A stretch of 64,000 nt of DNA from Myxococcus stipitatus. GTDB lineage: Bacteria; Myxococcota; Myxococcia; Myxococcales; Myxococcaceae. Under the pieces are notes generated by a model. It did not search any database, had not been told where the DNA came from, and saw only the letters and a program-made list of their open reading frames with translations. The translations under genes and the position numbers were made by a program. Where the stretch lies: NCBI RefSeq assembly GCF_021412625.1, contig NZ_JAKCFI010000010.1:1-64000 (forward strand). Direction: 5' to 3'. Shown piece by piece: positions 43,187-51,958 of the stretch. Each line of letters opens with the position of its first letter. The first letter of the stretch is position 1.

Positions 43187-43364
43187 ACCTCGGTTCAGAA
43201 GCCCTTCTGTAACATTGGGAAACACTTCTGGAGGCTCTTGGGACCTCCCGGATGTCCACGGGTGGGCAGTCTGGAGGACCCGGCGCCCGCCTGGCCGACA
43301 GGGGGATGGACGGGGGCGGTACAGGGTAGGGTCCGGCCTCGTTTCGGCAACCGGGGAGGCACGC

Positions 43365-44174
43365 ATGAGCAGCTCGGAGTGGATTCTCGAGGCGGCGCCG
43401 CCAGGCTCGGTCGTGCGCGTTCCGTATGGACCGGGGGCGCACCACTTCGGGGAGCTGCGGCTGCCGTCAGGCCCCAGGCCCCATCCGGTGGTGGTCGCCA
43501 TCCACGGGGGCTTCTGGCGCGCGAAGTACGACCTCGTGCACCTGGGCCACCTGTGCGCGGCGTTGACGGCGGAGGGCTTCATCACCTGGAGCCTGGAGTT
43601 CCGCCGCATCGGGCATGACGGGGGCGCCTTCCCGGGCACCCTGGAGGACGTCGCGCGCGGCGTCGACTTCCTGCACGAGCTCGCGAGGAGCGGCGACCTG
43701 GACCTCTCGCGCGTCGTCTTCCTCGGCCACTCGGCGGGCGGCCAGCTCGCCCTGTGGGCGGGCGCGAGGCACCGGCTCCCCGCCACGGACCCGCTGCGTG
43801 GGACCGCGCCGATTCGCCCTCGGGGCGTGGTGGCCCTGGCCGCCGTGTCCGACCTGGCGCGCGCCCACGCGCTGGGCTTGAGCGACGGCGCGGTGGAGTC
43901 CTTCCTGGGGGGCTCGCCAGAGAAGGTGCCCGAGCGCTACCGCGCCGCGTCCCCCTCCGAGCTCCAGCCCCTGGGCGTCCCCCAGGTCCTCATCCACGGC
44001 ACCGACGACGACACCGTGCCGGTGGCCATGAGCGAGGAGTTCACCGAGCGGGGACGCTCGCTCGGCGATGACGTGCGTCAAATCACGCTGGCGGGCGCGG
44101 GCCACTTCGAGGCGGTCGACCCCCGCTCGGCGGAGTGGCCCCTGGTCGTCCAGGCCGTGCGCTCCCTGGTGTGA
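43365..44174 (+). CDS. Alpha/beta hydrolase (BD-FAE / arylformamidase-like)
   Basis: This 269-residue soluble hydrolase has an HGGFW oxyanion segment (near residue 48), the nucleophile elbow GHSAGG (near 125), a candidate acid in HGTDDDTVP and a C-terminal GHFE His. The HGG-W arrangement is shared with kynurenine formamidases and related small-ester hydrolases. Because a kynurenine-degradation operon lies 6 kb away, formylkynurenine is a plausible substrate, but it is not in that operon and the assignment is only an inference. Confidence 0.85.
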   Translation: MSSSEWILEAAPPGSVVRVPYGPGAHHFGELRLPSGPRPHPVVVAIHGGFWRAKYDLVHLGHLCAALTAEGFITWSLEFRRIGHDGGAFPGTLEDVARGVDFLHELARSGDLDLSRVVFLGHSAGGQLALWAGARHRLPATDPLRGTAPIRPRGVVALAAVSDLARAHALGLSDGAVESFLGGSPEKVPERYRAASPSELQPLGVPQVLIHGTDDDTVPVAMSEEFTERGRSLGDDVRQITLAGAGHFEAVDPRSAEWPLVVQAVRSLV

Positions 44175-44193
44175 GGGGCGCGCGGCCCTCGCG

Positions 44194-46302
44194 TCACTTC
44201 ACCTCGACGCCGGGCCTCTGCCCGAGCCCCAGGTCGATCCACCCCGGCATGGTGTAGCTGGCCACCGGGCCCTCCGCCTGGGTGAAGAGGGGGTTGTGGT
44301 CCACGTGGACCGCCGTGCCCAGGCCCTGGAACACCGTCTGGGCCAGTCCCTCCGGCGTGGCCTCCATCAGGTTCATCGTCGTCGCGGGAAGGTTGGGCAG
44401 GCTGCCGTTCATGACCGCGGCCTCGCGGTATGCGCCGAGCCACGCCTCGTGGCTGTAGCCCGGGTCATCCGGCGTCATCGCCAGCGTGGCGAATGGCTCG
44501 CCCTCCGCCTTCAGCCGCTGCCGCTCGGCCGCGATGGCCGCCGGGTCGCTCGAGTCCGCGTAGTACCCCATCACCATCCCCTGCGCCTGCCGCGCGGCGA
44601 TGTCCTGCACGTTCGCCAATCCGTCCGCGCCCGTGACGTTGATGGTGGTGAACCCCACGCCATCCGGGTTGAGGATGTTCATGCTCATCGCCTCGAACTT
44701 CTTCGAACCGTCCGGGTTGAGCGAGAACTGGATTTCGAACGAGCTGTCGCTGCCGGCCACCTTGCCCTCGGCGGTCACCGTCGTCTGGCCGTTCACCGTC
44801 GTCACCGTCTCCGTGAGGCGCTCGTCCCAGAACCGGTGCTCGAAATCGACGAACCTCGTCAGGTGCAGCTCGCCGCTGAGCGAGCCCTCCTCCGAGTAGG
44901 TCTGCTCGGTGCGCACGTCCAGCACGCCCGGGCCCGTCCGCGCGGGGAGCGTGCCGTCCCGAACGAACGTCTCGTAGGCCGTGCGGCCCTCGGGCGTGCC
45001 CAGGTCGAACTCCACGCTCGCGGAGGTGCCCGTCGTGTAGCTGTGCTCCGAGCCCAGGCCGCCGCCCACCTTGTGGCCCCCGAGCTTCAGCTCCAGGCCC
45101 AGCTCCAGCTTCGAGGTGAGTGACTCCTCGGGACCCACCGTCACGCGCACCGTGGTGTCACCCGTGCGCTCCACCGCCACCGACTGGGTGTTTTCCTTGC
45201 CGTTCTCCCCGCTGAGCTTCAGCGGGCCGATGGACACCCCGGTCGACAGCGTCTTGAAGTCGGAGACGTCCATGAGGAGCTTGCTGCCCGGAGGCATGGC
45301 CAGCGGGTCGCTCAGGGTGGGGAGCCGGAACCCCTCGGGGTTCATGATGAGCTCGCCAATCTCGCCCTCCGTGAGCGCGAGCGTGAATTGGGTCGAGCCC
45401 TGGATGCCCGCGTCCCCCTCGACCTCCGCGCCGAAGGGGCCGATGGGCGTCTCGATTTCGCCGCCCGCGCCGGCCTTGGCGCCACCGGTGGACTCGAACG
45501 TGACGGTGATGAGGTGGCGGCCGTCCGCGTTGGGCTCCTGGGGGTTCCAGCTCAGGGTGACGTTCGTTTCGGCGTAGGGGCCGCCGGTGAGGGTCCCCTT
45601 CACCTCGCCCTCCTTCCACTTCTTCTCCACCTCCCCCTCGGGCTTGAACTCCGTCTTGAGGCCCACCTCGATGGTGCCGTCCGTGGAGAGCGTGACCTTC
45701 GGCGTCGCCGACCCGTTCTTCTTCGCCTCCTCCGAGGCCGTGCCCGCCGTCGCCGCCGCGTCGTCCGCCACCTTGCGGCTGGCCGCGCCCGTCAGGCCGA
45801 AGCCATGGATGAGCGCCTCGCGCGCGGGGCCCGGAGGCACGGACAGGATGCGCGCCAGCTGCGCGTCCGGCACCGCCACCGGCTGGCCATAGGCCGGGTG
45901 CGTCTGCTTCCACTCGGCGAGGCTCGCGTACGTCTTCCCCGGCTCGTTCGGGTCGATGATGGCGCCGCCCGGCTTGCGCACCAGCGCGTGGCCCACGCTG
46001 TCACGCGAGTCGCCCAGCAGGAGCACCTGGTCCCCGGGTCGCGACAACGTGTTCGCGCGCTCCAGGCAGTTGGCCTTGCCGTCCCCGAGCACCTCCGTGC
46101 GCAGCGTGCTGGCCATCCCCACGCCGCCGGACAGGTCCATCCGTCGGGGCCGCTCCGACGGCCCGAAGCTGCTGCGACCCGAGTGGCCCTGCTCCCGCTT
46201 GGGCCGCGCGGGCGGCGGAGGCGGAGGCTGGGGCGCGGGCGCGACGGCCGGCGGGTTCACGGGCGACGGCATCGGGCTGGCGGCGCGGCGAATCGGGGCC
46301 AT
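44194..46302 (-). CDS. Large protein with papain-like Cys-His-Asp pattern
   Basis: This 702-residue protein has a Pro-rich N-terminus (residues about 12-45) and no signal peptide. Residues about 75-135 carry a transglutaminase/papain-like pattern: KANCLERA (Cys), GHALV (His) and IIDPNEPGKTY (Asp), in the order of a cysteine protease triad. About 450 residues rich in beta-strands follow, with many Gly/Thr/Glu (EVGLKTEFKPEGEVEKKW, VEGDAGIQGSTQFTL). A C-terminal region of about 120 residues is mixed. The build suggests a secreted or contact-delivered effector, but no family is recognised. An inverted repeat lies just upstream. Confidence 0.78.
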   Translation of the reverse strand: MAPIRRAASPMPSPVNPPAVAPAPQPPPPPPARPKREQGHSGRSSFGPSERPRRMDLSGGVGMASTLRTEVLGDGKANCLERANTLSRPGDQVLLLGDSRDSVGHALVRKPGGAIIDPNEPGKTYASLAEWKQTHPAYGQPVAVPDAQLARILSVPPGPAREALIHGFGLTGAASRKVADDAAATAGTASEEAKKNGSATPKVTLSTDGTIEVGLKTEFKPEGEVEKKWKEGEVKGTLTGGPYAETNVTLSWNPQEPNADGRHLITVTFESTGGAKAGAGGEIETPIGPFGAEVEGDAGIQGSTQFTLALTEGEIGELIMNPEGFRLPTLSDPLAMPPGSKLLMDVSDFKTLSTGVSIGPLKLSGENGKENTQSVAVERTGDTTVRVTVGPEESLTSKLELGLELKLGGHKVGGGLGSEHSYTTGTSASVEFDLGTPEGRTAYETFVRDGTLPARTGPGVLDVRTEQTYSEEGSLSGELHLTRFVDFEHRFWDERLTETVTTVNGQTTVTAEGKVAGSDSSFEIQFSLNPDGSKKFEAMSMNILNPDGVGFTTINVTGADGLANVQDIAARQAQGMVMGYYADSSDPAAIAAERQRLKAEGEPFATLAMTPDDPGYSHEAWLGAYREAAVMNGSLPNLPATTMNLMEATPEGLAQTVFQGLGTAVHVDHNPLFTQAEGPVASYTMPGWIDLGLGQRPGVEVK

Positions 46303-46348
46303 GGACTCTCACTCCTCGGACACAGGCTGCGACGTGGATAAAAAAACC

Positions 46349-46374
46349 AATCGACCAATTTGTTTTAGTCGATT
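46349..46374 (-). promoter_or_regulatory. Palindrome AATCGAC-N12-GTCGATT in an AT-rich upstream region
   Basis: Perfect 7-bp arms flank a 12-base AT-rich spacer, 46-72 bases ahead of the ATG at 46302, with a run of seven A next to it (T on the coding strand). It is much more AT-rich than the surroundings, so an operator or promoter element is likely. Confidence 0.45.
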
Positions 46375-46496
46375 CTCCACGCGTCCGGGTAAAAGTTGCT
46401 GCCAGTCACCGCCTTTTCCGGTGAGGCTGGACTGAATTGCTGGGTTTCAAGGGATGGATGGCCCGCAGTATGTGGGTGAGGGTGTGGGGAGGTGCT

Positions 46497-48599
46497 TCAG
46501 TTCACGTCGCCGAAGACGAGGCTGTAGCCGACGGCGTTGGGAGTCCCGGCATCGGCGCCGGTGCCCGGACTCATGCAGGTGAAGGTGCTGGTCGCGTCGT
46601 CGTAGGCGTAGGTGTACGCGGTGGGGCAGGCCCGCTTGAGGAAGGCGAGCCAGGGCTGGACGTTCTGGGCCCAGACGGGGTTGTTGTCGATGCACTCCCC
46701 GGCGTCCTGCTGGCCCGGGTTGTTGCCCGCCTGCAGCGTGGTGGGCCAGAAGACGCCCGCGTCATTGCCCGGGTACGTCGCGCAGCCGCAGCAGGCCGGG
46801 GAGTCGCCCGCGGTGGCGTTGTAGCAGGACTGGCCGAACTGGTTGGCGCACTGGAAGAGGTTGCTGAGCGAGTCCGTGACGGAGGTGGTGGGGCCCGTCT
46901 GCACGGTGAGCTGCTGGGTGCAGTCGAGCGGGCCGTAGCTGTACGCGGGGTTGGCCGCGCACAGGTCCTCGTAGGACCACCAGCCGATGGGCTGACCGCA
47001 GGTCTGGAGCAGCGGCGTCTTGTCTCCCACGCCGGGGAGGAACGCCGTGCCGCACACCTGCGTGCCCGCGTCGCTCGCGCAGTCGCTGTCCGTCCGGCAC
47101 GTGCCACACGCCCCCGCGTCCGGCGCGTTGGGGTTGCTGCACACCTGGCCGTTGGCGCAGTAGGGCGCGGTCGCGTTGCAGGCGGTCAACGTGGGGACAC
47201 ACTGGTTGCCCACGCAGGTCGCGCCGGAGGCGCAGTCGCTCGACTGGGAGCAGACGGGAAGCGCGACGGCGCGCAGCAGCGTGGTGAAGTCGGCGGGGAG
47301 CCCGGAGGTGGTGTCCGGCGCGAAGCGCCACGAGCATGCCTCCAGCATCCCCACCGTCACGTTCCCCTGGACCTGCCTGGAGCCCGCGGTCCCGCAGTAG
47401 TACGGCGAGGGGATGGGCGCGGGCGCGAGGCCGGCGTCCGCCAGGGGCCCCATCTGGATGCTGACGTTGGCGCCGTTGATGACGGTGACGTCGTAGAAGT
47501 CGCTGGCGTTGGGCTGGAGCGTGAACTCCGCGGAGGAGAATGGATTGGTACCGCCCTTGCCCAGCGCGCACGGCAGGCCGGGCACGTTGCCGCAGTCGGC
47601 GCTCCGGCAGTTCGTGCCCCCCTCGTCGCAGCCGAGCCGCCCGAAGAAGCTGCCGCTCCAGCCGACCACCGGGCGGCACACGCACGCGCCCGCGTCGGAG
47701 GCGGCGCAGTCGGTGGGGGGATTGGGAATCACCTGCCCGCTGCCGACGAGGCAGCGGCTGCTCTGGCACTGCGAGTCCTCCGTGCAAGGGGCGTACTCGG
47801 GGAGGCGCTGAGCGAAGGCTGGGGGCAGCGTGGAGGGCATGCACAGCGTGGCCGTCTCCTGGGGTGTCAGCTCCAGCGCGTCGTAGGGCACGCCGCCGTC
47901 GGTGCGCGGGTACTGGCACAGGCCCAGCGCCACGTTGCACGACTGGCCGGTGGGGCAGGGGGAGCCCGTGTCGACGCAGGCCGTGTCCTCGCCGGGGACG
48001 ACCTGTTGGAAGTAGCAGGTGCCGCCGTTGGCGGTGCCGCACTCCTGCACGGTGTCGGCGCACGTCGTCCCCGTGGGGCAGGCGGCCTGACCGCCCTGCG
48101 CGCACTTGCACAGCCCCGTCGTCGTGTCACAGCCCTCCGGTCCACAGTCGTTGCAGGTGGGGACCTGCTTCGCGCCGGTGCACAGCATGGTGGACAGCGG
48201 GACGGTGATGATGGGCGCGCCGCCGACGCAGCCCGTGCCGGGGGCCACCATGCACTGGCCCGTGTTGGTGTCGCACAGGTTGCCGCTGTCGCAGTCCCCG
48301 GTGGTGGCGCACGTCGGATTCTGACAGGCCTGGTTCGGTCCACAGTCGGAGTCGGTGGTGCAGGTGTGTGGCGGCGGCGCGGCGCCCGCCGTCTGTCCGA
48401 GCCACACCGTCTGGCTCGCCTGGTTCGTCACCGTGAAGGTGCGGAAGCCCGGAGGGCAGGTGTCTCCCGCGTCCGGCGAGGACACGTCCGTCCTGGCGCG
48501 CGAGGCCACCGGCTCCTCGCTCGGGCGCATCGCGAGCACGACGACCACCGCGGACACCACGAGCGACACCACTGGCACGACGATCCGGCGTGACACCAT
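46497..48599 (-). CDS. Thaumatin-like protein with Cys-rich DxDC inserts
   Basis: From ATG 48599 this 700-residue protein has an N-terminal signal anchor (residues about 8-22), then the thaumatin-type opening FTVTNQASQTVWLG. A long Cys-rich stretch follows with repeated DSDC/CGPNQAC-like units typical of myxobacterial surface proteins. The thaumatin core then resumes: WSGSFFGRLGCD, CRSADCGN, AEFTLQPNASDFYDVTVINGANV. It ends in the classic AYTYAYDDATSTFTC. Eukaryotic thaumatin/PR-5 proteins bind or hydrolyse beta-glucans. Here the core is split by a large Cys-rich insertion. A GTG at 48719 would add 40 residues but lacks a signal peptide. Confidence 0.86.
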   Translation of the reverse strand: MVSRRIVVPVVSLVVSAVVVVLAMRPSEEPVASRARTDVSSPDAGDTCPPGFRTFTVTNQASQTVWLGQTAGAAPPPHTCTTDSDCGPNQACQNPTCATTGDCDSGNLCDTNTGQCMVAPGTGCVGGAPIITVPLSTMLCTGAKQVPTCNDCGPEGCDTTTGLCKCAQGGQAACPTGTTCADTVQECGTANGGTCYFQQVVPGEDTACVDTGSPCPTGQSCNVALGLCQYPRTDGGVPYDALELTPQETATLCMPSTLPPAFAQRLPEYAPCTEDSQCQSSRCLVGSGQVIPNPPTDCAASDAGACVCRPVVGWSGSFFGRLGCDEGGTNCRSADCGNVPGLPCALGKGGTNPFSSAEFTLQPNASDFYDVTVINGANVSIQMGPLADAGLAPAPIPSPYYCGTAGSRQVQGNVTVGMLEACSWRFAPDTTSGLPADFTTLLRAVALPVCSQSSDCASGATCVGNQCVPTLTACNATAPYCANGQVCSNPNAPDAGACGTCRTDSDCASDAGTQVCGTAFLPGVGDKTPLLQTCGQPIGWWSYEDLCAANPAYSYGPLDCTQQLTVQTGPTTSVTDSLSNLFQCANQFGQSCYNATAGDSPACCGCATYPGNDAGVFWPTTLQAGNNPGQQDAGECIDNNPVWAQNVQPWLAFLKRACPTAYTYAYDDATSTFTCMSPGTGADAGTPNAVGYSLVFGDVN

Positions 48600-48848
48600 G
48601 GAGCGGACTCCCGAGCTGGTCCTCCGTGAGAAGGTACTGAGGGTGAAGCGACGGCCCAAGGATGCGGCGCGTAGTCGCTGACCGCTCGCGGGAAAGAACC
48701 CCTGGAGGTCGATGGGCACGGAGCGCGTTCCGCCACGAGCGCGGCGTGTCTCACGTCTCGATGTCTCAACCGCGCGCCGGGGTTGACTTCACGTCCTCGA
48801 TTGCTTCTCCTGGCCGCACAACCCATCGAGCGCGCGCGGTGTCTGGGA

Positions 48849-49802
48849 ATGACCATCATCAATTACATCTGGTTGGGCGAGCGAAGTCTGGGGGCATTGG
48901 AGCTGTTCAATGTCTATTCATGGAAGCTCGTCGGCTGCGACGTCGCCATTTATACGTTCCACTGGGGGAACGGTAGGGCTCACGACGCCCAGAGTCTGGG
49001 ATTGTCGCAGGACGATGGCGTCGACGTTCATGACATGCACGCCATCCTCGAGGCCGACGCTTCGGTGAATGATGGCGACGACCCGCGGAAGATCTGCGCC
49101 GACATGCGGGAGGTGCTGTCGTCCTGGTACAGCCGCGTGTGGAGCTCGGGGCTGGATGGCGCCGAGGACAAGAGGCAGGACCAGATCTTCAACATGGTCG
49201 ACCTCACGAAGTCCTATATCGGCGCGACCCGGCTCGGCATCGTGCTGGACTTCAAGGTGGGGCCGAGCCCCCACCTGGGGCTCTACTCGGAGGCGTTCAC
49301 CCAGAAGTTCATCAGCTACACCCGGGGCTCGCTCATGGTCGGCGGGGCCAGTGGCGCTCCGGAGAACCAGTGCATCGGGACGATGCACGCCGAGGGCACG
49401 ATTCGTCGCGACTACGCGAAGCTCTTCAGCGCGAAGTTCAAGCTGGGCGTGGATGACTTCAAGACGGGCTTCAACCTGAAGAAGTACGACCTCTTCACCA
49501 CCTACCATGCGAGGTCGTTCATGCAGCTGAAGAAGGACGCCTTGAACGTCACCCTGAAGGGGCCTGACGGCTTGCCCATGTCGCCCATGTATGACGTGGA
49601 GGAGATCGCCGACGAGAAGGGCCATGGTCCGTTCCGCGTCTTCAAGCGGGCGGGCGACCAGACCAACCAGAGCGGCGGCGTGAAGACCACTCCGTCCGAA
49701 GTCAAGGCCCTGGCGAAGCACGTCCTGGACCACGAGACAGCGAACTTCGAGGGCCCCTACCTGGCCAAGATGTCGCGAGCCTGGAGCGCCATGCCTGGGT
49801 AG
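48849..49802 (+). CDS. Glycosyltransferase-like protein (GT32/TcdB-type fold suspected)
   Basis: This 317-residue protein opens with INYIWLGERSLGALELFNVYSW, much like the (I/H)xIWxG start of GT32 and clostridial-toxin glucosyltransferases. A later segment, FNMVDLTKSYIGATRLGIVLDFKVGP, sits where those enzymes have a DLLRY...GGIYLDxD block; here the DXD reads DFK, so metal binding may be lost. Codon use is less GC-rich at third positions than in neighbours, which suggests transfer. A TTG start at 48783 would add 22 residues. No signal peptide is seen. The assignment is tentative. Confidence 0.7.
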   Translation: MTIINYIWLGERSLGALELFNVYSWKLVGCDVAIYTFHWGNGRAHDAQSLGLSQDDGVDVHDMHAILEADASVNDGDDPRKICADMREVLSSWYSRVWSSGLDGAEDKRQDQIFNMVDLTKSYIGATRLGIVLDFKVGPSPHLGLYSEAFTQKFISYTRGSLMVGGASGAPENQCIGTMHAEGTIRRDYAKLFSAKFKLGVDDFKTGFNLKKYDLFTTYHARSFMQLKKDALNVTLKGPDGLPMSPMYDVEEIADEKGHGPFRVFKRAGDQTNQSGGVKTTPSEVKALAKHVLDHETANFEGPYLAKMSRAWSAMPG

Positions 49803-49810
49803 GCGGAAGT

Positions 49811-49834
49811 CCTCGCCCGCGGCGGCGGGCGAGG
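49811..49834. terminator. Bidirectional terminator hairpin
   Basis: A perfect 10-bp stem (CCTCGCCCGC / GCGGGCGAGG) with a 4-nt loop lies between convergent stops at 49802 and 49855. It is the strongest hairpin between genes in the window. Confidence 0.7.
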
Positions 49835-49854
49835 TGACCGCTTCCTCCGGGGGT

Positions 49855-50589
49855 TCAGAACCCGCGCTGCGCGCCGCCGTCGACGGCGATGGACTGGCCG
49901 GTGACGTACGACGCCTGTTCGGAGGCGAGGAACGCGACGAGGGAGGCGAGCTCCTCCGGGCGCCCCAGGCGGCGGGCGGGAATCTGCGGCGCCACCTTCT
50001 CGTCGGTGAGGCCCAGCTGCGTCATCCGCTCCGTGGCGTGGAAGCCCGGCAGCACCGCGTTGAGCGTGACGCCGTGCTGCGCCACCTCGTTGCTCACCGT
50101 CTTCACCAGCCCCAGGAGGCCGGCGCGCAGGCCGTTGGAGACGGTGAGGTTGGGCATGGCCTCGCGGGCGGCCAGGGACGTGATGAGGACGATGCGCCCC
50201 CAGCCCCGCGCCTTCATGCCCGGCAGCACCGCCTGGATGCCGTCCACCGCCGTCATCCACAGCGTCTGGAAGCCCACCTGCCACTGCTCCGCCGTCAGCG
50301 ACTCGAAGCCGCCGGCCGGTGGGCCACCCGTGTTGACGACCAGCACGTCCACGCCGCCCAGCTTCTCGATGACCTCCTCCACCAGCTCCCTCGCGGCCCC
50401 GGGCCGCGTCAGGTCGCTCGCCACCGCGACCGCGCCCAGCTCCTTCGCGGCGCGCTCCAGCTTCTCCCCTCCACGGGAGCAGATGGCCACCGTGGCGCCC
50501 TCCTTCACCAGCGCATGCGCGGTGGCGTACCCCAGCCCCGCGGACGCCCCCATCACCAGCGCGCGCCTACCCTTCAGCCCGAAATCCAT
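49855..50589 (-). CDS. Atypical SDR oxidoreductase at the end of the kynurenine operon
   Basis: This 244-residue protein has the SDR cofactor motif GASAGLG (near residue 14) and an NTGG segment. The usual catalytic YxxxK is replaced: the segment reads VSNGLRAG, with Asn and Arg in place of Tyr and Lys. SN-x-x-RAG variants are a known divergent SDR group. The ATG lies inside the end of the kynurenine monooxygenase gene (23-bp overlap), so it is the last gene of the operon. Its reaction is unknown. Confidence 0.85.
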   Translation of the reverse strand: MDFGLKGRRALVMGASAGLGYATAHALVKEGATVAICSRGGEKLERAAKELGAVAVASDLTRPGAARELVEEVIEKLGGVDVLVVNTGGPPAGGFESLTAEQWQVGFQTLWMTAVDGIQAVLPGMKARGWGRIVLITSLAAREAMPNLTVSNGLRAGLLGLVKTVSNEVAQHGVTLNAVLPGFHATERMTQLGLTDEKVAPQIPARRLGRPEELASLVAFLASEQASYVTGQSIAVDGGAQRGF

Positions 50590-51958
50590 CCGCGTGCTCC
50601 TTCATGAATGGCACCAGCCGGCTCCGGATGAGCCGCCCCGCGCGCTCCAGGTCCACGTCCTCGGCCCGTGACAGCCCGTCCGCCAGCTCGGAGACGATGC
50701 CGCCGGCGATGGCGCCCACCTCGTACGCCAGCCGGTACGGCACGCGGCTGAAGCTCACCAGCGTGTAGCGGCTGACGAACTCGCCGGGGAAGGCGTTGAG
50801 CAGCACCTTCTCCACCGCCTTCTCCAGCAGGAAGCGCGGGTTGCCGGTGCTGTCGCGCATCTCGATGAAGTTCTCCACCGCCATGTCCGCGATGGCGTCC
50901 GCGTTCGTCTTGCGCAGCCGCGTCATCTCCGCGAACACGCCGTCCCACGACGCTCGCTGGGCGAGCAGCCCGTCCAGCACCACGCAGTCCTCGAAGCCGC
51001 AGTTCATCCCCTGGCCGAAGAAGGGGACGATGGCGTGCGCCGCGTCGCCGAGCACCAGCGCCCGGTCGCCCACGTGCCACGGCGCGCACTTCACCGTCAC
51101 CATGCTCCCGGTGGGCCGCGCGAAGAAGGCCTCCGTCAGGTCCGGGATGAGCGCCTTCGCGTCCGGGAACCGCTCCGCGAAGAACGCCTCCAGCCGCGCG
51201 GGCGAGTCGAGCGACTCGAAGCTCACCGGCCCCTTCCACGGGAGGAACAGCGTGCAGGTGAAGCTGCCGTCCTCGTTGGGCAGGGCGATGAGCATGAACG
51301 TGCCCCGGGGCCAGATGTGCAGCGCGTGCTTCTCCATCTGGAACGCGCCGCCGGGGCCCGCCGGAATCGTCAGCTCCTTGTAGCCGTGCCCCAGCTGCTC
51401 CTGCGTCGCCGCGAAGCCGGGCACCTGCTCCAGGCCCTGCCGCACCGCGGACGCCGAACCGTCCGTGCCCAGCAGCACGCGCGTCGCCTCCCGGCGCTCC
51501 TCGCCCGTGGCGTCGTCCCGCACGGTGAGCACGCCGGTGGAGAAGTCCGCGTGCGTCACGCGCTGCTTGAAGCGGATGCGCACCTTGCCGGTGGCCTCCG
51601 CCGCCGTCATGAGGAACTGGTTCAGCCACGCGCGCGACAGCGAGTTGATGTGCTGCGAGTCGTCCTTGCCATACGGCTGGAAGACGAGCGCGCCCTGGGG
51701 CGGATGAATCATGCGCCCGCGCATGGGGATGGCGTGCCGCAGCGCCTCGTCCTCCAGGCCCACCTGCCGCAGCGCGTGCAGCCCGCGCGTGGAGATGGCC
51801 AGGTTGATGGAGCGGCCCGCGTCGACGACCTCGCGGCGCATGTCCGGGCGGCGCTCGAGCACCTCCACGTCATGGCCCCGCTTCGCCAGGTACACGGCGA
51901 CGAGCGAGCCGACGAGGCCCGCGCCCACCACGGTGACGGTGTCCTTGTTCTCAGCCAC
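50567..51958 (-). CDS. kmo: Kynurenine 3-monooxygenase
   Basis: This 463-residue FAD monooxygenase has GAGLVGSLVAVYLAKRG (near residue 12) and ERRPDMRRE after it. RSINLAISTRGL is typical of KMO. The second FAD motif is GDAAHAIVPFFGQGMNCGFED (near residue 310). It hydroxylates kynurenine to 3-hydroxykynurenine with NADPH and O2. KMO usually has a C-terminal membrane helix in eukaryotes; here the tail is shorter and soluble. The GTG start overlaps the kynU stop by 8 bp. Confidence 0.95.
   Translation of the reverse strand: MAENKDTVTVVGAGLVGSLVAVYLAKRGHDVEVLERRPDMRREVVDAGRSINLAISTRGLHALRQVGLEDEALRHAIPMRGRMIHPPQGALVFQPYGKDDSQHINSLSRAWLNQFLMTAAEATGKVRIRFKQRVTHADFSTGVLTVRDDATGEERREATRVLLGTDGSASAVRQGLEQVPGFAATQEQLGHGYKELTIPAGPGGAFQMEKHALHIWPRGTFMLIALPNEDGSFTCTLFLPWKGPVSFESLDSPARLEAFFAERFPDAKALIPDLTEAFFARPTGSMVTVKCAPWHVGDRALVLGDAAHAIVPFFGQGMNCGFEDCVVLDGLLAQRASWDGVFAEMTRLRKTNADAIADMAVENFIEMRDSTGNPRFLLEKAVEKVLLNAFPGEFVSRYTLVSFSRVPYRLAYEVGAIAGGIVSELADGLSRAEDVDLERAGRLIRSRLVPFMKEHADGFRAEG

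Noticed and set aside
46437..48593. 718-codon plus-strand frame opposite the thaumatin-like gene
   Set aside because: Val/Gly/Arg-rich shadow; the minus strand has the thaumatin signature and ordered Cys patterns.
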